From the NCBI GenBank assembly GCA_016867175.1, contig VGKF01000001.1, positions 1-29,136 of the forward strand: DNA of 29,136 bases, read 5' to 3'. Source of the DNA: Candidatus Omnitrophota bacterium (GTDB lineage Bacteria; Omnitrophota; Gorgyraeia; Gygaellales; Profunditerraquicolaceae). How positions within the stretch are numbered: the stretch's first letter is position 1; each line of letters opens with the position of its first letter. Made by a program: the position numbers and the translations under genes. Positions 1 to 6,910 of this stretch are shown in pieces. The notes under the pieces were generated by a model that worked only from the letters and a program-made list of their open reading frames with translations, had not been told where the DNA came from and did not search any database.

Positions 1-4
1 AACA

Positions 5-10
5 TATAAT
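5..10 (+). promoter_or_regulatory. Possible -10 box ahead of the prenyltransferase gene
   Basis: TATAAT lies 27 bases before the first start codon. Its -35 partner would fall outside the window, and no clear Shine-Dalgarno sequence precedes the ATG at 38, so this is only a weak suggestion of a promoter. Confidence 0.25.
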
Positions 11-37
11 CAGCTTTAAGACAAACATAATAAGCTT

Positions 38-967
38 ATGTCAGAAGAACCCCTAGCGGCTAAAGAGAGAATTCTACGCCCTCCTTTTTATCTGGTAAGG
101 GCGCTCAGGCTTCCTTTTGTAAGCGCAAGCCTGCTGCCTTTCCTCCTGGGGTCCCTTATAAATAAAGATGTCTTCCATTTTTCTATCTTCTTTTTAGGCT
201 TAACCTCAGCAATCTCTACCCACCTGAGCGCAAACCTCTTAAATGACTACGCGGATTCAAAGTCAGGCGTAGATTGGCAGGAGAGGCAATTTTACGGTTT
301 TTTTGGAGGCTCAAAACTTATACAGCAGGGTATTTTTAGCGAAAGGTTCTACCTGTTGCTGGGGGGATTATTCCTTGCTATATCCGCTGGTTGCATTTTT
401 ATTTTAACCTTTTTGCTAAAAGACCTAAGGGTCGCAGGTTATTACAGCATTATTATATTCCTAGGGATTGCCTATTCCCATAAACCGCTGCAGCTGGCTT
501 ATCGTTATTTAGGAGAGCTGGTAATATTTCTCCTCTTTGGCCCGGCCCTGGTTATGGGAGGGTATTTTCTGCAGACAGGGATCTTTCCTGATATAAAAAG
601 CCTCTTGGTTTCGCTACCTATGGGGCTATTGGTCTCCGGCATACTCTTTGCCAATGAAATACCGGATTATCCTCAAGATAAAAAGTGCGGCAAAAATAAT
701 TTAGTATCCCTGCTTGGTCCAAAGCGTTCATACCTAATATACCTTTTAATAAATTTTGCTGCATTTTTTACTATAGCTTTAAATATTAACCGAGGTTATT
801 TCAGCCGCTGGGCATATCTTTCCTTTTTGTTTATACCTCTGGTTTTGCGGGCGGGATTTATTTTAAGGGAAACTCAAGAAAAGATAAGGCTAGTAGAATC
901 TTCTAAAATAGCCATCGCTACGCATATCTTTGTAAGTATCTTACTGATAGCAGATCTTTTACTATGA
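38..967 (+). CDS. UbiA-family prenyltransferase, MenA-like
   Basis: This is a polytopic inner-membrane prenyltransferase of the UbiA superfamily, most like 1,4-dihydroxy-2-naphthoate polyprenyltransferase (MenA), which attaches the isoprenoid tail in menaquinone synthesis. The first aspartate-rich motif NDYADSKSGVD is at residues 69-79. The second, NEIPDYPQDKKCGK, is at about 206-219. Between them sits a segment with YSHKPLQLAYRYLGE followed by an FLLFGPALVMGGY stretch, which is characteristic of the MenA branch. About eight hydrophobic helices are visible. The length of 309 residues is normal. The stop overlaps the start of the next gene (an NDH-2-like quinone reductase) by 4 nt, which supports a quinone role. 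A different aromatic acceptor cannot be excluded from sequence alone. Confidence 0.8.
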   Translation: MSEEPLAAKERILRPPFYLVRALRLPFVSASLLPFLLGSLINKDVFHFSIFFLGLTSAISTHLSANLLNDYADSKSGVDWQERQFYGFFGGSKLIQQGIFSERFYLLLGGLFLAISAGCIFILTFLLKDLRVAGYYSIIIFLGIAYSHKPLQLAYRYLGELVIFLLFGPALVMGGYFLQTGIFPDIKSLLVSLPMGLLVSGILFANEIPDYPQDKKCGKNNLVSLLGPKRSYLIYLLINFAAFFTIALNINRGYFSRWAYLSFLFIPLVLRAGFILRETQEKIRLVESSKIAIATHIFVSILLIADLLL

Positions 968-2091
968 AAAAAATATTGATTATAGGGGCTGGCTTTGCCG
1001 GCCTTGCCGCTTGCAGGATATTGAAGCGCATAAAAAAAGAAGCGCAGCTGGTAATAATCGATAAAAACAGCTATTCTAATTTCCTACCCCTGCTTCCTGA
1101 TGTGTTTGGCCGAAGAATTAACCCTGATTTTTTAGTTTGGCCCTTAGATAGGCTGGAGAAAGGAGGAGTCAGTTTTATAAACGAAGAGGTGCTAGCCTTG
1201 AATCTGGCTAATAAGGAGGCCTCTACTGTTAATAACAGGATAAGCTATGATTATCTGTTGCTAGCCTGCGGCTCAGAGACTAATTTCTATGGCAATGATA
1301 TGATCAGGCAGCGCGCGCTTAAGCTCGATGATGCCCATAATGCGCAGGAAATAACCGCTGCCCTTAAAAATAAAAATTTTGGCTCCTGCCTTGTTGCCGG
1401 AGGCGGATATACCGGCATAGAGATATCCTGCGGCCTGAGGGCGTATTTTGATAGCAGGGGAATGGATAAAAAAATAATTATTGTGGAGCGTGCCCCGCAA
1501 ATACTAGGGCCCCTGCCTTCATGGATGCGGGATTATGTATTGGAAAACCTAAGCAAATTAAATATCCGAGTATTGAGCGGAGTTTTTATCGATAGCGCGG
1601 AGAAAGATTCCATCCGCTTATCCTCCGGAGAGATTTTAGAAAGACCTCTCTTTATCTGGGCTGCCGGGGTTAAGGCCCCGGGCTTTATCCAGAATTTAAA
1701 TATAGAAAAAACCACTCAGGGCAGGATTAAGGTAGACGAACATCTCTCTTTTGCCCAGGGTTGCTTTGCAGCCGGAGATGTAGCGAATTTTTCTTATAAA
1801 GATAATTTTTTAAGGATGGCAGTGCAATTTGCCATAACCGAGGGGGAATTGGCTGCGCATAATATCAACAGCTCTATAAGGGGCCGGCCGCTTAAGAAAT
1901 ACAGGCCGCTAGATTTAGGATATGTCATACCTATGGCTAATAACCGTTCCTGCGGCAGGGTCATGGGTTTTGAGGTTAGGGGTTTCCTTGCTACATTCTT
2001 ACATTACTCTATGTGCATTTACCGTTCCTTAGGCTTTAAGAATAAATTTGGCCTATTAGCTGAATTACTAAAAGGAGGTGGCCGATGTTAA
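964..2091 (+). CDS. NDH-2-like NAD(P)H:quinone oxidoreductase (FAD-dependent)
   Basis: This is a two-dinucleotide-binding-domain flavoprotein. The FAD-binding fingerprint GAGFAG is at residues 8-13, and the NAD(P)H-binding motif GGGYTG at 146-151. IWAAGVKAPG is at about 231-240, and the second FAD contact FAAGDVANF at about 268-276. This architecture is that of single-subunit type II NADH dehydrogenases, which pass electrons from NADH to quinone at the cytoplasmic membrane face. At 375 residues it is slightly shorter than typical NDH-2 (about 400). The usual quinone-site AQxAxQ sequence appears here as AVQFAITEG (about 286-294), so the acceptor may differ. A weakly amphipathic C-terminal segment could anchor it. 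It overlaps the MenA-like gene by 4 nt and doxX by 7 nt, so all three are probably co-transcribed. Confidence 0.8.
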   Translation: MKKILIIGAGFAGLAACRILKRIKKEAQLVIIDKNSYSNFLPLLPDVFGRRINPDFLVWPLDRLEKGGVSFINEEVLALNLANKEASTVNNRISYDYLLLACGSETNFYGNDMIRQRALKLDDAHNAQEITAALKNKNFGSCLVAGGGYTGIEISCGLRAYFDSRGMDKKIIIVERAPQILGPLPSWMRDYVLENLSKLNIRVLSGVFIDSAEKDSIRLSSGEILERPLFIWAAGVKAPGFIQNLNIEKTTQGRIKVDEHLSFAQGCFAAGDVANFSYKDNFLRMAVQFAITEGELAAHNINSSIRGRPLKKYRPLDLGYVIPMANNRSCGRVMGFEVRGFLATFLHYSMCIYRSLGFKNKFGLLAELLKGGGRC

Positions 2092-2480
2092 ATCTAGGCA
2101 TCTTGATTCTCAGGCTTGGTTTAGGTATAATGTTCTTTGCCCATGGGATACAGCATGCTTTTGGTAAGCTCGGAGGCTCAGGGCTAGAGGGGTTCTCTAA
2201 GATGCTTTCCGGCCTGGGGTTCTCTCCGGCAATATTATGGGCCTACTTGGCAGCATACACTGCTTTTATCGGTGGGTTATGCCTGATCGCAGGTTTATTC
2301 ACCAGGGCTGCCAGCCTTGCCTTGCTTATCTTTATTATAGTGGCGGCAGTTAAGGTGCATCTAGCCAAGGGATTTTTTATCATGTCAGGCGGCTTTGAGT
2401 ATAACTTTGTGATAGCCTGCGGATGTCTGGCGCTTATATTTTTAGGAGCGGGTAAATTTAGCATTCTGGATAAATTTTAG
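2085..2480 (+). CDS. DoxX family membrane protein
   Basis: This is a 131-residue protein with four hydrophobic helices. The N-terminal signature is LRLGLGIMFFAHGIQHAFGK at about residues 9-28, followed by an amphipathic loop (GLEGFSKMLSGLGF). This is the standard DoxX layout. DoxX relatives are integral membrane proteins linked to quinone-coupled oxidoreductases or redox stress, usually without a defined reaction. The start at 2085 overlaps the end of the NDH-2-like gene and has an AGGAGG box at 2073-2078 with a 6-nt spacer. The position behind a quinone prenyltransferase and a flavoprotein fits a membrane redox role, but the function is inferred. Confidence 0.85.
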   Translation: MLNLGILILRLGLGIMFFAHGIQHAFGKLGGSGLEGFSKMLSGLGFSPAILWAYLAAYTAFIGGLCLIAGLFTRAASLALLIFIIVAAVKVHLAKGFFIMSGGFEYNFVIACGCLALIFLGAGKFSILDKF

Positions 2481-2483
2481 AGA

Positions 2484-2840
2484 GTGGGAAAAAGGCTCAT
2501 TTTAATCTCGCTTATATTTATTATTACCTTTTACTTATCAGCCCAGGCGCAGGAAGATAAGAAAGAAGAGGCCCTGCCTTCTGGTATGGAGAAGATGAAA
2601 GTCGGACGCACAACTGAGCTGGTTGTGCCGGTAGGTACAAAGACATATAAGAAGGGAGACCTGGTAGTTTTAGAGAGCGCTGGCGAATATGTAGCCAGAA
2701 GATTTGCAGAGATGGAGGAGCGGCTGCTCAGGATCGAGGCAAGAGAAGAAGAGCTTGCAGAGAAGATAGAGAAAATAGATGCAATGTTTATTCAGATTCA
2801 GCAGGAACTTTTAAATTCGACAAAAGAACAGGAGGAGTAG
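2484..2840 (+). CDS. Small secreted protein with C-terminal coiled coil, unknown function
   Basis: I do not recognise this 118-residue protein. It begins with GTG three bases after the doxX stop. Residues 1-22 look like a signal peptide with probable cleavage after AQA, so the mature protein is periplasmic. Residues of about 35-65 include a small polar or beta-rich stretch (RTTELVVPVGTKTYKKGD). From about 72 to 113 the sequence is highly charged and heptad-like, with many E, K and L residues, which suggests a coiled coil and an oligomeric state. The stop codon shares its last base with the GTG start of greA (TAGTG), so the two are translationally coupled. It has no cysteine and no lipobox. 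Confidence 0.65.
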   Translation: MGKRLILISLIFIITFYLSAQAQEDKKEEALPSGMEKMKVGRTTELVVPVGTKTYKKGDLVVLESAGEYVARRFAEMEERLLRIEAREEELAEKIEKIDAMFIQIQQELLNSTKEQEE

Positions 2841-3310
2841 TGGGCGAGGTATATTTAACCAAGGCGGGTTATCAGAAGCTATCGGAAGAGTTGGAGTATC
2901 TTAAGACTACCAAGCGCAGGCAGCTGGCCAAGGCAGTGGGTGAGGCCAGGGCACACGGAGATATCAGCGAGAACGCCGAATACGATGCTGCTAAAGATGC
3001 GCAGGGGATGAATGAGAAAAGAATATTCGAACTCCAGGAAAAACTTGCCAACGCGCGCATCCTAGAAGACGATATGCCAAGCGATGAAGTGCTGGTAGGT
3101 GCCAAGGTCAAGCTCCTAGACCTGGACTCCGAAGAAGAGCTAGAGTATACGATAGTTTCTGAATTAGAGGCTGATTATACCCAGAACAAAATCTCTGTTA
3201 CTTCTCCTGTAGGCCAAGGCCTGTTGAACCATAAGGAGAATGAAAGCGTAGAAATAAAGATACCTGCCGGGATCTTAAAGTATAAGATATTAAAAATATC
3301 CAGGGAATAA
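2840..3310 (+). CDS. greA: Transcription elongation factor GreA
   Basis: GreA enters the secondary channel of RNA polymerase and stimulates transcript cleavage by backtracked complexes. The N-terminal coiled-coil domain carries the tip loop HGDISENAEYDAAKD (about residues 34-48). It contains the acidic residues that complete the polymerase active site. The C-terminal half shows the FKBP-like GreA/GreB fold, with VGAKVKLLDLDSEEELEYTI, SPVGQGLLNHK and VEIKIPAGILKYKILKI. The length of 156 residues is typical. It starts with GTG overlapping the previous stop by one base; GGAGGAG just upstream supports this start. A long dyad follows the stop codon. Confidence 0.95.
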   Translation: MGEVYLTKAGYQKLSEELEYLKTTKRRQLAKAVGEARAHGDISENAEYDAAKDAQGMNEKRIFELQEKLANARILEDDMPSDEVLVGAKVKLLDLDSEEELEYTIVSELEADYTQNKISVTSPVGQGLLNHKENESVEIKIPAGILKYKILKISRE

Positions 3311-3316
3311 GGCTTA

Positions 3317-3391
3317 CCGCTGGAGAGCAGAGATTGTTCTACCTTCCGTGGCTGGCGGGGGACAATCAGCTATTTTGCTGTTTTCCAGCGG
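3317..3391 (+). other. Long imperfect hairpin (candidate structured leader or attenuator) between greA and the PilZ gene
   Basis: Bases 3317-3330 pair with 3378-3391 as a continuous 14-bp stem with two G-U pairs; its outer part is CCGCTGGA with TCCAGCGG. Inside it, GATTGTTC (3332-3339) pairs with GGACAATC (3360-3367), also with one G-U pair, leaving an asymmetric bulge at 3368-3377 and an apical loop of about 20 nt. There is no U-tract after the structure, so it is not a normal intrinsic terminator. It ends 24 nt before the PilZ start codon and clears the ribosome-binding site AGAAGGA (3404-3410). Confidence 0.55.
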
Positions 3392-3415
3392 CCCTTATAT
3401 AAAAGAAGGAAACTA

Positions 3416-3814
3416 GTGTACCGCAAATACTCAGGGCAGGATAGAAGGAAATATCAGCGCCTGGATCTAAATATCATACTAATCTACCGCGTCAACGAGC
3501 CTATCTTTGTGCGCATGCAGGTAGGGGATCGAGAGATCGAGGCGACCATGATTAACTTGAGTGAAGGCGGGATGGGCTTCCTGAACGATTATAATATACC
3601 CTTAGGGACTGAGCTTTTTATAAAATTTACCCTCTCTAAGATGGATAAAGAAGGCCATATTACCTTTCATGGACCTATGCAGATTATCGCAGAGGTGCGC
3701 TCTAATGTAGCGCAGGAGAAGGGTGAATACCGTCTAGGGGTTTGTTTTACCAAGATAAAATTACAGGACAAGGGCGGAATAACCGATTTTGTAAAGACTG
3801 CCCTGGGTCTTTAA
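3416..3814 (+). CDS. PilZ domain protein (probable c-di-GMP receptor)
   Basis: This is a stand-alone PilZ domain of 132 residues. The c-di-GMP-binding RxxxR motif is in RRKYQR (residues 10-15), and the [D/N]xSxxG motif is NLSEGG at 47-52, followed by the expected beta-barrel strands and a C-terminal helix. Both motifs are intact, so binding of cyclic di-GMP is likely. The output partner is not visible; PilZ proteins commonly act on motility, secretion or polysaccharide machinery through protein contacts. The GTG start is preceded by AGAAGGA with good spacing. A 75-nt dyad lies just upstream. The next gene starts 17 nt after the stop. Confidence 0.9.
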   Translation: MYRKYSGQDRRKYQRLDLNIILIYRVNEPIFVRMQVGDREIEATMINLSEGGMGFLNDYNIPLGTELFIKFTLSKMDKEGHITFHGPMQIIAEVRSNVAQEKGEYRLGVCFTKIKLQDKGGITDFVKTALGL

Positions 3815-3830
3815 GCAAGGAGGAGACATC

Positions 3831-4667
3831 ATGCGCTTGAAGTATATGGGCTGGCTGTGGTTAATCCTATTGTTTTTGGCGCCGGCAGCGTATGCCCAGA
3901 TAGAATCAGAGTCCTACATAAGATATCTCCCGGAACGCTCAGCAGAGACTATCTCCGGTAAGGTGGGGATTACCCAGGCAGAGAGCGAGTGCGCTTACGA
4001 ATATAAGGCCTTTGATAAGTTGCCGGTTAAATTCTCGCTGGGTACGCAGTATATCGGGATTAAAAATACTACCGCTGTTAAGTTGCCGGCGCGCTTAATC
4101 GGGCTGACTACAGACGTAGAAACTACGCTCCCTTTCTTTAGATTTGATAAGACCTATCTACGCCTAGGGATAAGCCCTTCTTTCTACGCGGATGACTGGG
4201 ATTTTCCTGCCTCTGCTTTTCGTATCCCGCTACGCTCGTTTTTAATATATCTACCCAATCCTCAATGGACATTTTTGGCCGGCCTGGCAGTCTATCCTGA
4301 TTTCGAAAGAAAGGTTCTGCCGCTCCTGGGCTTTATCTATAAACCCAACGGAAAACTCAGCTTTAATATCATACCTAAACGGCCGAATATAAATTATTCC
4401 CTGAATGAGAAACTCGCTCTTTTTATAGAAGGGGGAGCGGCAAGCAGTGAATTCGAGGTAGATAAGGGCGATGCTAAGAATACGGTACTGCTCTATAAAG
4501 AGAACCGCCTAGGCTTAGGGGCAAAATTCACTCCCCGGCCTAATATAGAGAGCTGTTTTTCGCTGGGAGGGGTATTTAACCGCACTATTAAATATAAAGA
4601 CAGCCTGGGTAAGGTTAATATTAAGGATGGAATGTATATAGAGCTAAGGATAGGGATTAAGCTCTAA
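3831..4667 (+). CDS. Predicted outer-membrane beta-barrel protein (DUF6268-like), unknown function
   Basis: The protein of 278 residues starts with a clear signal peptide (about residues 1-22, cleavage after AYA). The rest consists of alternating short strands rich in aromatic and small residues, with no helix or enzyme motif. This fits a small beta-barrel of about 10-12 strands. Segments such as WTFLAGLAVYPDFERKVLP and GFIYKPNGKLSFNIIPKRPN, and the final strand of alternating residues, resemble the DUF6268 family of outer-membrane proteins. The ATG at 3831 has AGGAGG at 3818-3823. It follows the PilZ gene by 17 nt. Function unknown. Confidence 0.6.
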   Translation: MRLKYMGWLWLILLFLAPAAYAQIESESYIRYLPERSAETISGKVGITQAESECAYEYKAFDKLPVKFSLGTQYIGIKNTTAVKLPARLIGLTTDVETTLPFFRFDKTYLRLGISPSFYADDWDFPASAFRIPLRSFLIYLPNPQWTFLAGLAVYPDFERKVLPLLGFIYKPNGKLSFNIIPKRPNINYSLNEKLALFIEGGAASSEFEVDKGDAKNTVLLYKENRLGLGAKFTPRPNIESCFSLGGVFNRTIKYKDSLGKVNIKDGMYIELRIGIKL

Positions 4668-4733
4668 GATTCCTCTTGCCCCGTAAACAATTTTATGCTA
4701 ATTTATGAACATCTTTATTAAGAAGGAGTTATT

Positions 4734-4975
4734 ATGCGCGAGCATTTGGGGTTTTTAAAGATATCCAGCTTAGTGGTAAAGATAGCAGCCTGGGTCTTTT
4801 TGTCCCTTGGCCTTATAGGAGGAGTTTCGGTGATGCTCGGACTGGTCCCTGGAAATCCCCGCTGGATGGGCGGACTTGTGCTAGCTATGTATGTCTTCTT
4901 TTTTTCTTCTTCTATCTTATCGCGAATATTGCCGACCTGCTTATCAAAATTATCAACGAGATAAAAAAGGAATAG
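4734..4975 (+). CDS. Small two-helix membrane protein, apparently frameshifted at a T7 run
   Basis: The ATG at 4734 has AAGGAG at 4723-4728. The frame encodes two hydrophobic helices (about residues 12-38 and 46-58) and, read literally, ends at 4964 with a serine/leucine-rich tail that looks unnatural. If one T is added to the T7 run at 4899-4905, the frame continues as FFFYLIANIADLLIKI, followed by INEIKKE, and stops at 4975. That gives a smooth amphipathic tail typical of small membrane proteins. I therefore read the gene as 4734-4975 with a single-base deletion, either real or a sequencing error. The function is unknown; it may be a lineage-specific protein of about 80 residues. Confidence 0.6.
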
Positions 4976-4994
4976 CTAGAGGTTCCCAAAGGAT

Positions 4995-5633
4995 ATGGAA
5001 AAGACACGTAAGAAATATTCCCAGATTATCTTAATCGCCCTTTTGGCGGGAGTGACTTGCTTTAGCCTCTTTAAGTATTTTTATACCTTAAAAGAGAAAT
5101 ACGAACTTTCTAACACCCTAAACCAGATAAAAGAGCAGGTAGCGGCCTTGGAGGTCCAGAAGCAGGAGATTCTGCAGGGGCTAGAGAAAGAAAAGCAGCT
5201 AAACCTAGAGATAGCCCAGGAGAACGCAGGCCTTAAAGAGAATATAAAGGCTGCCCAGGATAAGATCTATCAGCTTAGCGCTGACATTGCCTATACCCAG
5301 AAGATTTTTGAAGACCTTAAAGCAGAGGTCTCTGTTTTGAAGGCGGAGAATATGGCGGTAAGTGAGGAGAATGTCAATCTGACCTCTAAATTAAGCCAAG
5401 TCTCGCAGGAGAAGGATGCGCTGGCCATGCGGTTGAGTTCTATCGCGGAATTAAAGAAGGCAATACGGGAACTAAAGAAGCAGATGCGCAAGGTCAGCTC
5501 AGAGATAAGCTACAAAGAGGCGGTTCGAGAAAAAGTCCTTGAGGGTAATCGCGGTTTCCTGCTTAAGAACGGCAAGCCTACTTATCCTACTAAGGTCAAG
5601 ATAGAAGTAAAATCTCTTCCCCTAAAAGAATAA
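4995..5633 (+). CDS. Membrane-anchored coiled-coil protein, unknown function
   Basis: The protein of 212 residues has a short basic N-terminus (MEKTRKKYSQ), one transmembrane helix at about residues 11-29, and then a long coiled coil from about 33 to 175 rich in E, K, Q, L and A. The C-terminal 35 residues are more globular and contain GNRGFLLKNGKPTYPTKVKI, ending in basic and hydrophobic residues. With one helix near the N-terminus and a positive inside end, the coiled coil should lie in the periplasm. Its stop codon shares one base with the start of the DUF212 gene. It resembles envelope scaffolding proteins, but I recognise no family. Confidence 0.65.
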   Translation: MEKTRKKYSQIILIALLAGVTCFSLFKYFYTLKEKYELSNTLNQIKEQVAALEVQKQEILQGLEKEKQLNLEIAQENAGLKENIKAAQDKIYQLSADIAYTQKIFEDLKAEVSVLKAENMAVSEENVNLTSKLSQVSQEKDALAMRLSSIAELKKAIRELKKQMRKVSSEISYKEAVREKVLEGNRGFLLKNGKPTYPTKVKIEVKSLPLKE

Positions 5634-6079
5634 TGGATAATATATTAATCGATATAATAAAAAACAAGATCTTCATGACTACGCTCTCTGCCTGGGTAAT
5701 CGCCCAGAGTATTAAAGTCAGCATCGGAATTATAAATCAGAAGAGGTTTGATTTCCGTTGGTTTGTGGGAACCGGTGGGATGCCTTCAAGCCACGCTGCG
5801 GGTGCCTCCTGTCTTGCTACTGCGATAGGCATGGATTATGGCTTCGGCAGTGTTTATTTTGCCCTGGCTGCTTCCTTTGCCATTGTAGTTATGTTTGATG
5901 CGCAGGGCGTGCGGCGTTCAAGCGGCCGGCAGGCCAGGATCCTAAATAAGATAATGGATGATATCTATTGGAAGGGGAAGATGCACGAGGGTAGGCTGCG
6001 CGAGCTTATCGGCCATACCCCTATCGAGGTAATAGTAGGTTTTTTATTAGGCATAACTATCGCTTTAATAGCAAGATAA
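5633..6079 (+). CDS. Divergent PAP2 family protein (DUF212/YuiD-like)
   Basis: This integral membrane protein of 148 residues has the three blocks of the DUF212 family: GTGGMPSSHAAG (about residues 46-57), FDAQGVRRSSGRQA (about 91-104) and LRELIGHTPIEVIVG (about 122-136). The SSH and RxxxGHTPxEV blocks mirror the catalytic histidine and arginine motifs of type 2 phosphatidic acid phosphatases, so a phosphatase acting on a lipid phosphate or pyrophosphate is plausible, though the family's substrate is not established to my knowledge. It begins on the last base of the preceding stop codon, and lies ahead of a peptidoglycan enzyme. Confidence 0.85.
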   Translation: MDNILIDIIKNKIFMTTLSAWVIAQSIKVSIGIINQKRFDFRWFVGTGGMPSSHAAGASCLATAIGMDYGFGSVYFALAASFAIVVMFDAQGVRRSSGRQARILNKIMDDIYWKGKMHEGRLRELIGHTPIEVIVGFLLGITIALIAR

Positions 6080-6091
6080 AAAGGGGGAAGA

Positions 6092-6910
6092 GTGAGTAAG
6101 AAATTAATATCTATCATTGCCGTAATTATTGCAATACTGCTGGTTGCTTTTTACGTATTCAATGCCAAAAAGATAAAGCTGCCTATGCAGTTAAAATCCG
6201 CTGGAGGAGTTTCCGTATCTGCGCTTATGAGTAAGGCCGTTGAGCTTGAAGCAGACGGTAACCTGATTGAGGCAAAGGTTATTTATCAAAAGCTTACTAA
6301 TGACTTTCCCGGCTCTAAAGATGTGATGAGCTGGCAGAAGAAGGCAGAAGATTTAAACATAAAGATACTCTTTTCTCCCGTAGTCACGGCCAAGTGTATC
6401 GTCTATACCATTAAGCCCGGAGATAGCCTGGCCAAGATAGCCAAGGAGTTTAAAACTACCCCGGAGTTAATTATGAAAAGCAATAATATCTCCGGAGAAA
6501 AAATCTTTGCAGGAAGAAAGATAAAGGTCTACAATGCCCCTTTTAGCATACTGGTAGATAAATCGCAGAATATCCTTATCTTAAAGAGCGACGAAGAGAT
6601 TATCAAGAGCTATATCGTATCAACCGGTGCCAATAACTCTACGCCAATAGGTACTTTTAAAATCGTCAACAAGCTTCCGAATCCTACCTGGTTTAAGGCA
6701 GGGGCAGTAGTTGCTTCGGGGAGTCCCCAGAACATACTAGGCTCGCGCTGGCTGGGGCTTAATCTTGCTGGTTACGGCATCCACGGGACTACCGAGCCGC
6801 AAAATTTAGGCAAACAAGCTACTCAGGGCTGCGTGCGCATGTCAAACCCGGAAGTCGAAGAGTTATATGCTATAGTCCCGGAGGGCACAGAGGTTATTGT
6901 GATAGATTAG
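6092..6910 (+). CDS. LysM-L,D-transpeptidase (YkuD/ErfK family)
   Basis: The protein of 272 residues probably crosslinks peptidoglycan or attaches proteins to it in the periplasm. An N-terminal membrane helix or uncleaved signal covers about residues 4-24. A short tetratricopeptide-like helical stretch runs from about 42 to 90. A LysM domain follows at about 103-148 (YTIKPGDSLAKIAKEFKTTP and NNISGEKIFAGRKIKV). The YkuD catalytic domain spans 150-272, with H231-G232 in YGIHGT and the nucleophile C247 in TQGCVRM, which also supplies R249. The catalytic set is complete. It starts with GTG behind a strong purine-rich box (AAGGGGGAAG, 6081-6090). The accA start directly abuts its stop codon. Confidence 0.92.
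   Translation: MSKKLISIIAVIIAILLVAFYVFNAKKIKLPMQLKSAGGVSVSALMSKAVELEADGNLIEAKVIYQKLTNDFPGSKDVMSWQKKAEDLNIKILFSPVVTAKCIVYTIKPGDSLAKIAKEFKTTPELIMKSNNISGEKIFAGRKIKVYNAPFSILVDKSQNILILKSDEEIIKSYIVSTGANNSTPIGTFKIVNKLPNPTWFKAGAVVASGSPQNILGSRWLGLNLAGYGIHGTTEPQNLGKQATQGCVRMSNPEVEELYAIVPEGTEVIVID

Noticed and set aside
3317..3391. Reading the dyad as a c-di-GMP riboswitch because of the PilZ neighbour
   Set aside because: The conserved GEMM core and tetraloop-receptor elements as I know them are not visible; only a generic structured leader is claimed.
4899..4905. Programmed ribosomal frameshifting in the small membrane-protein gene and in rlmN
   Set aside because: No downstream pseudoknot or stimulating Shine-Dalgarno box was recognised; a missing homopolymer base is the simpler explanation.
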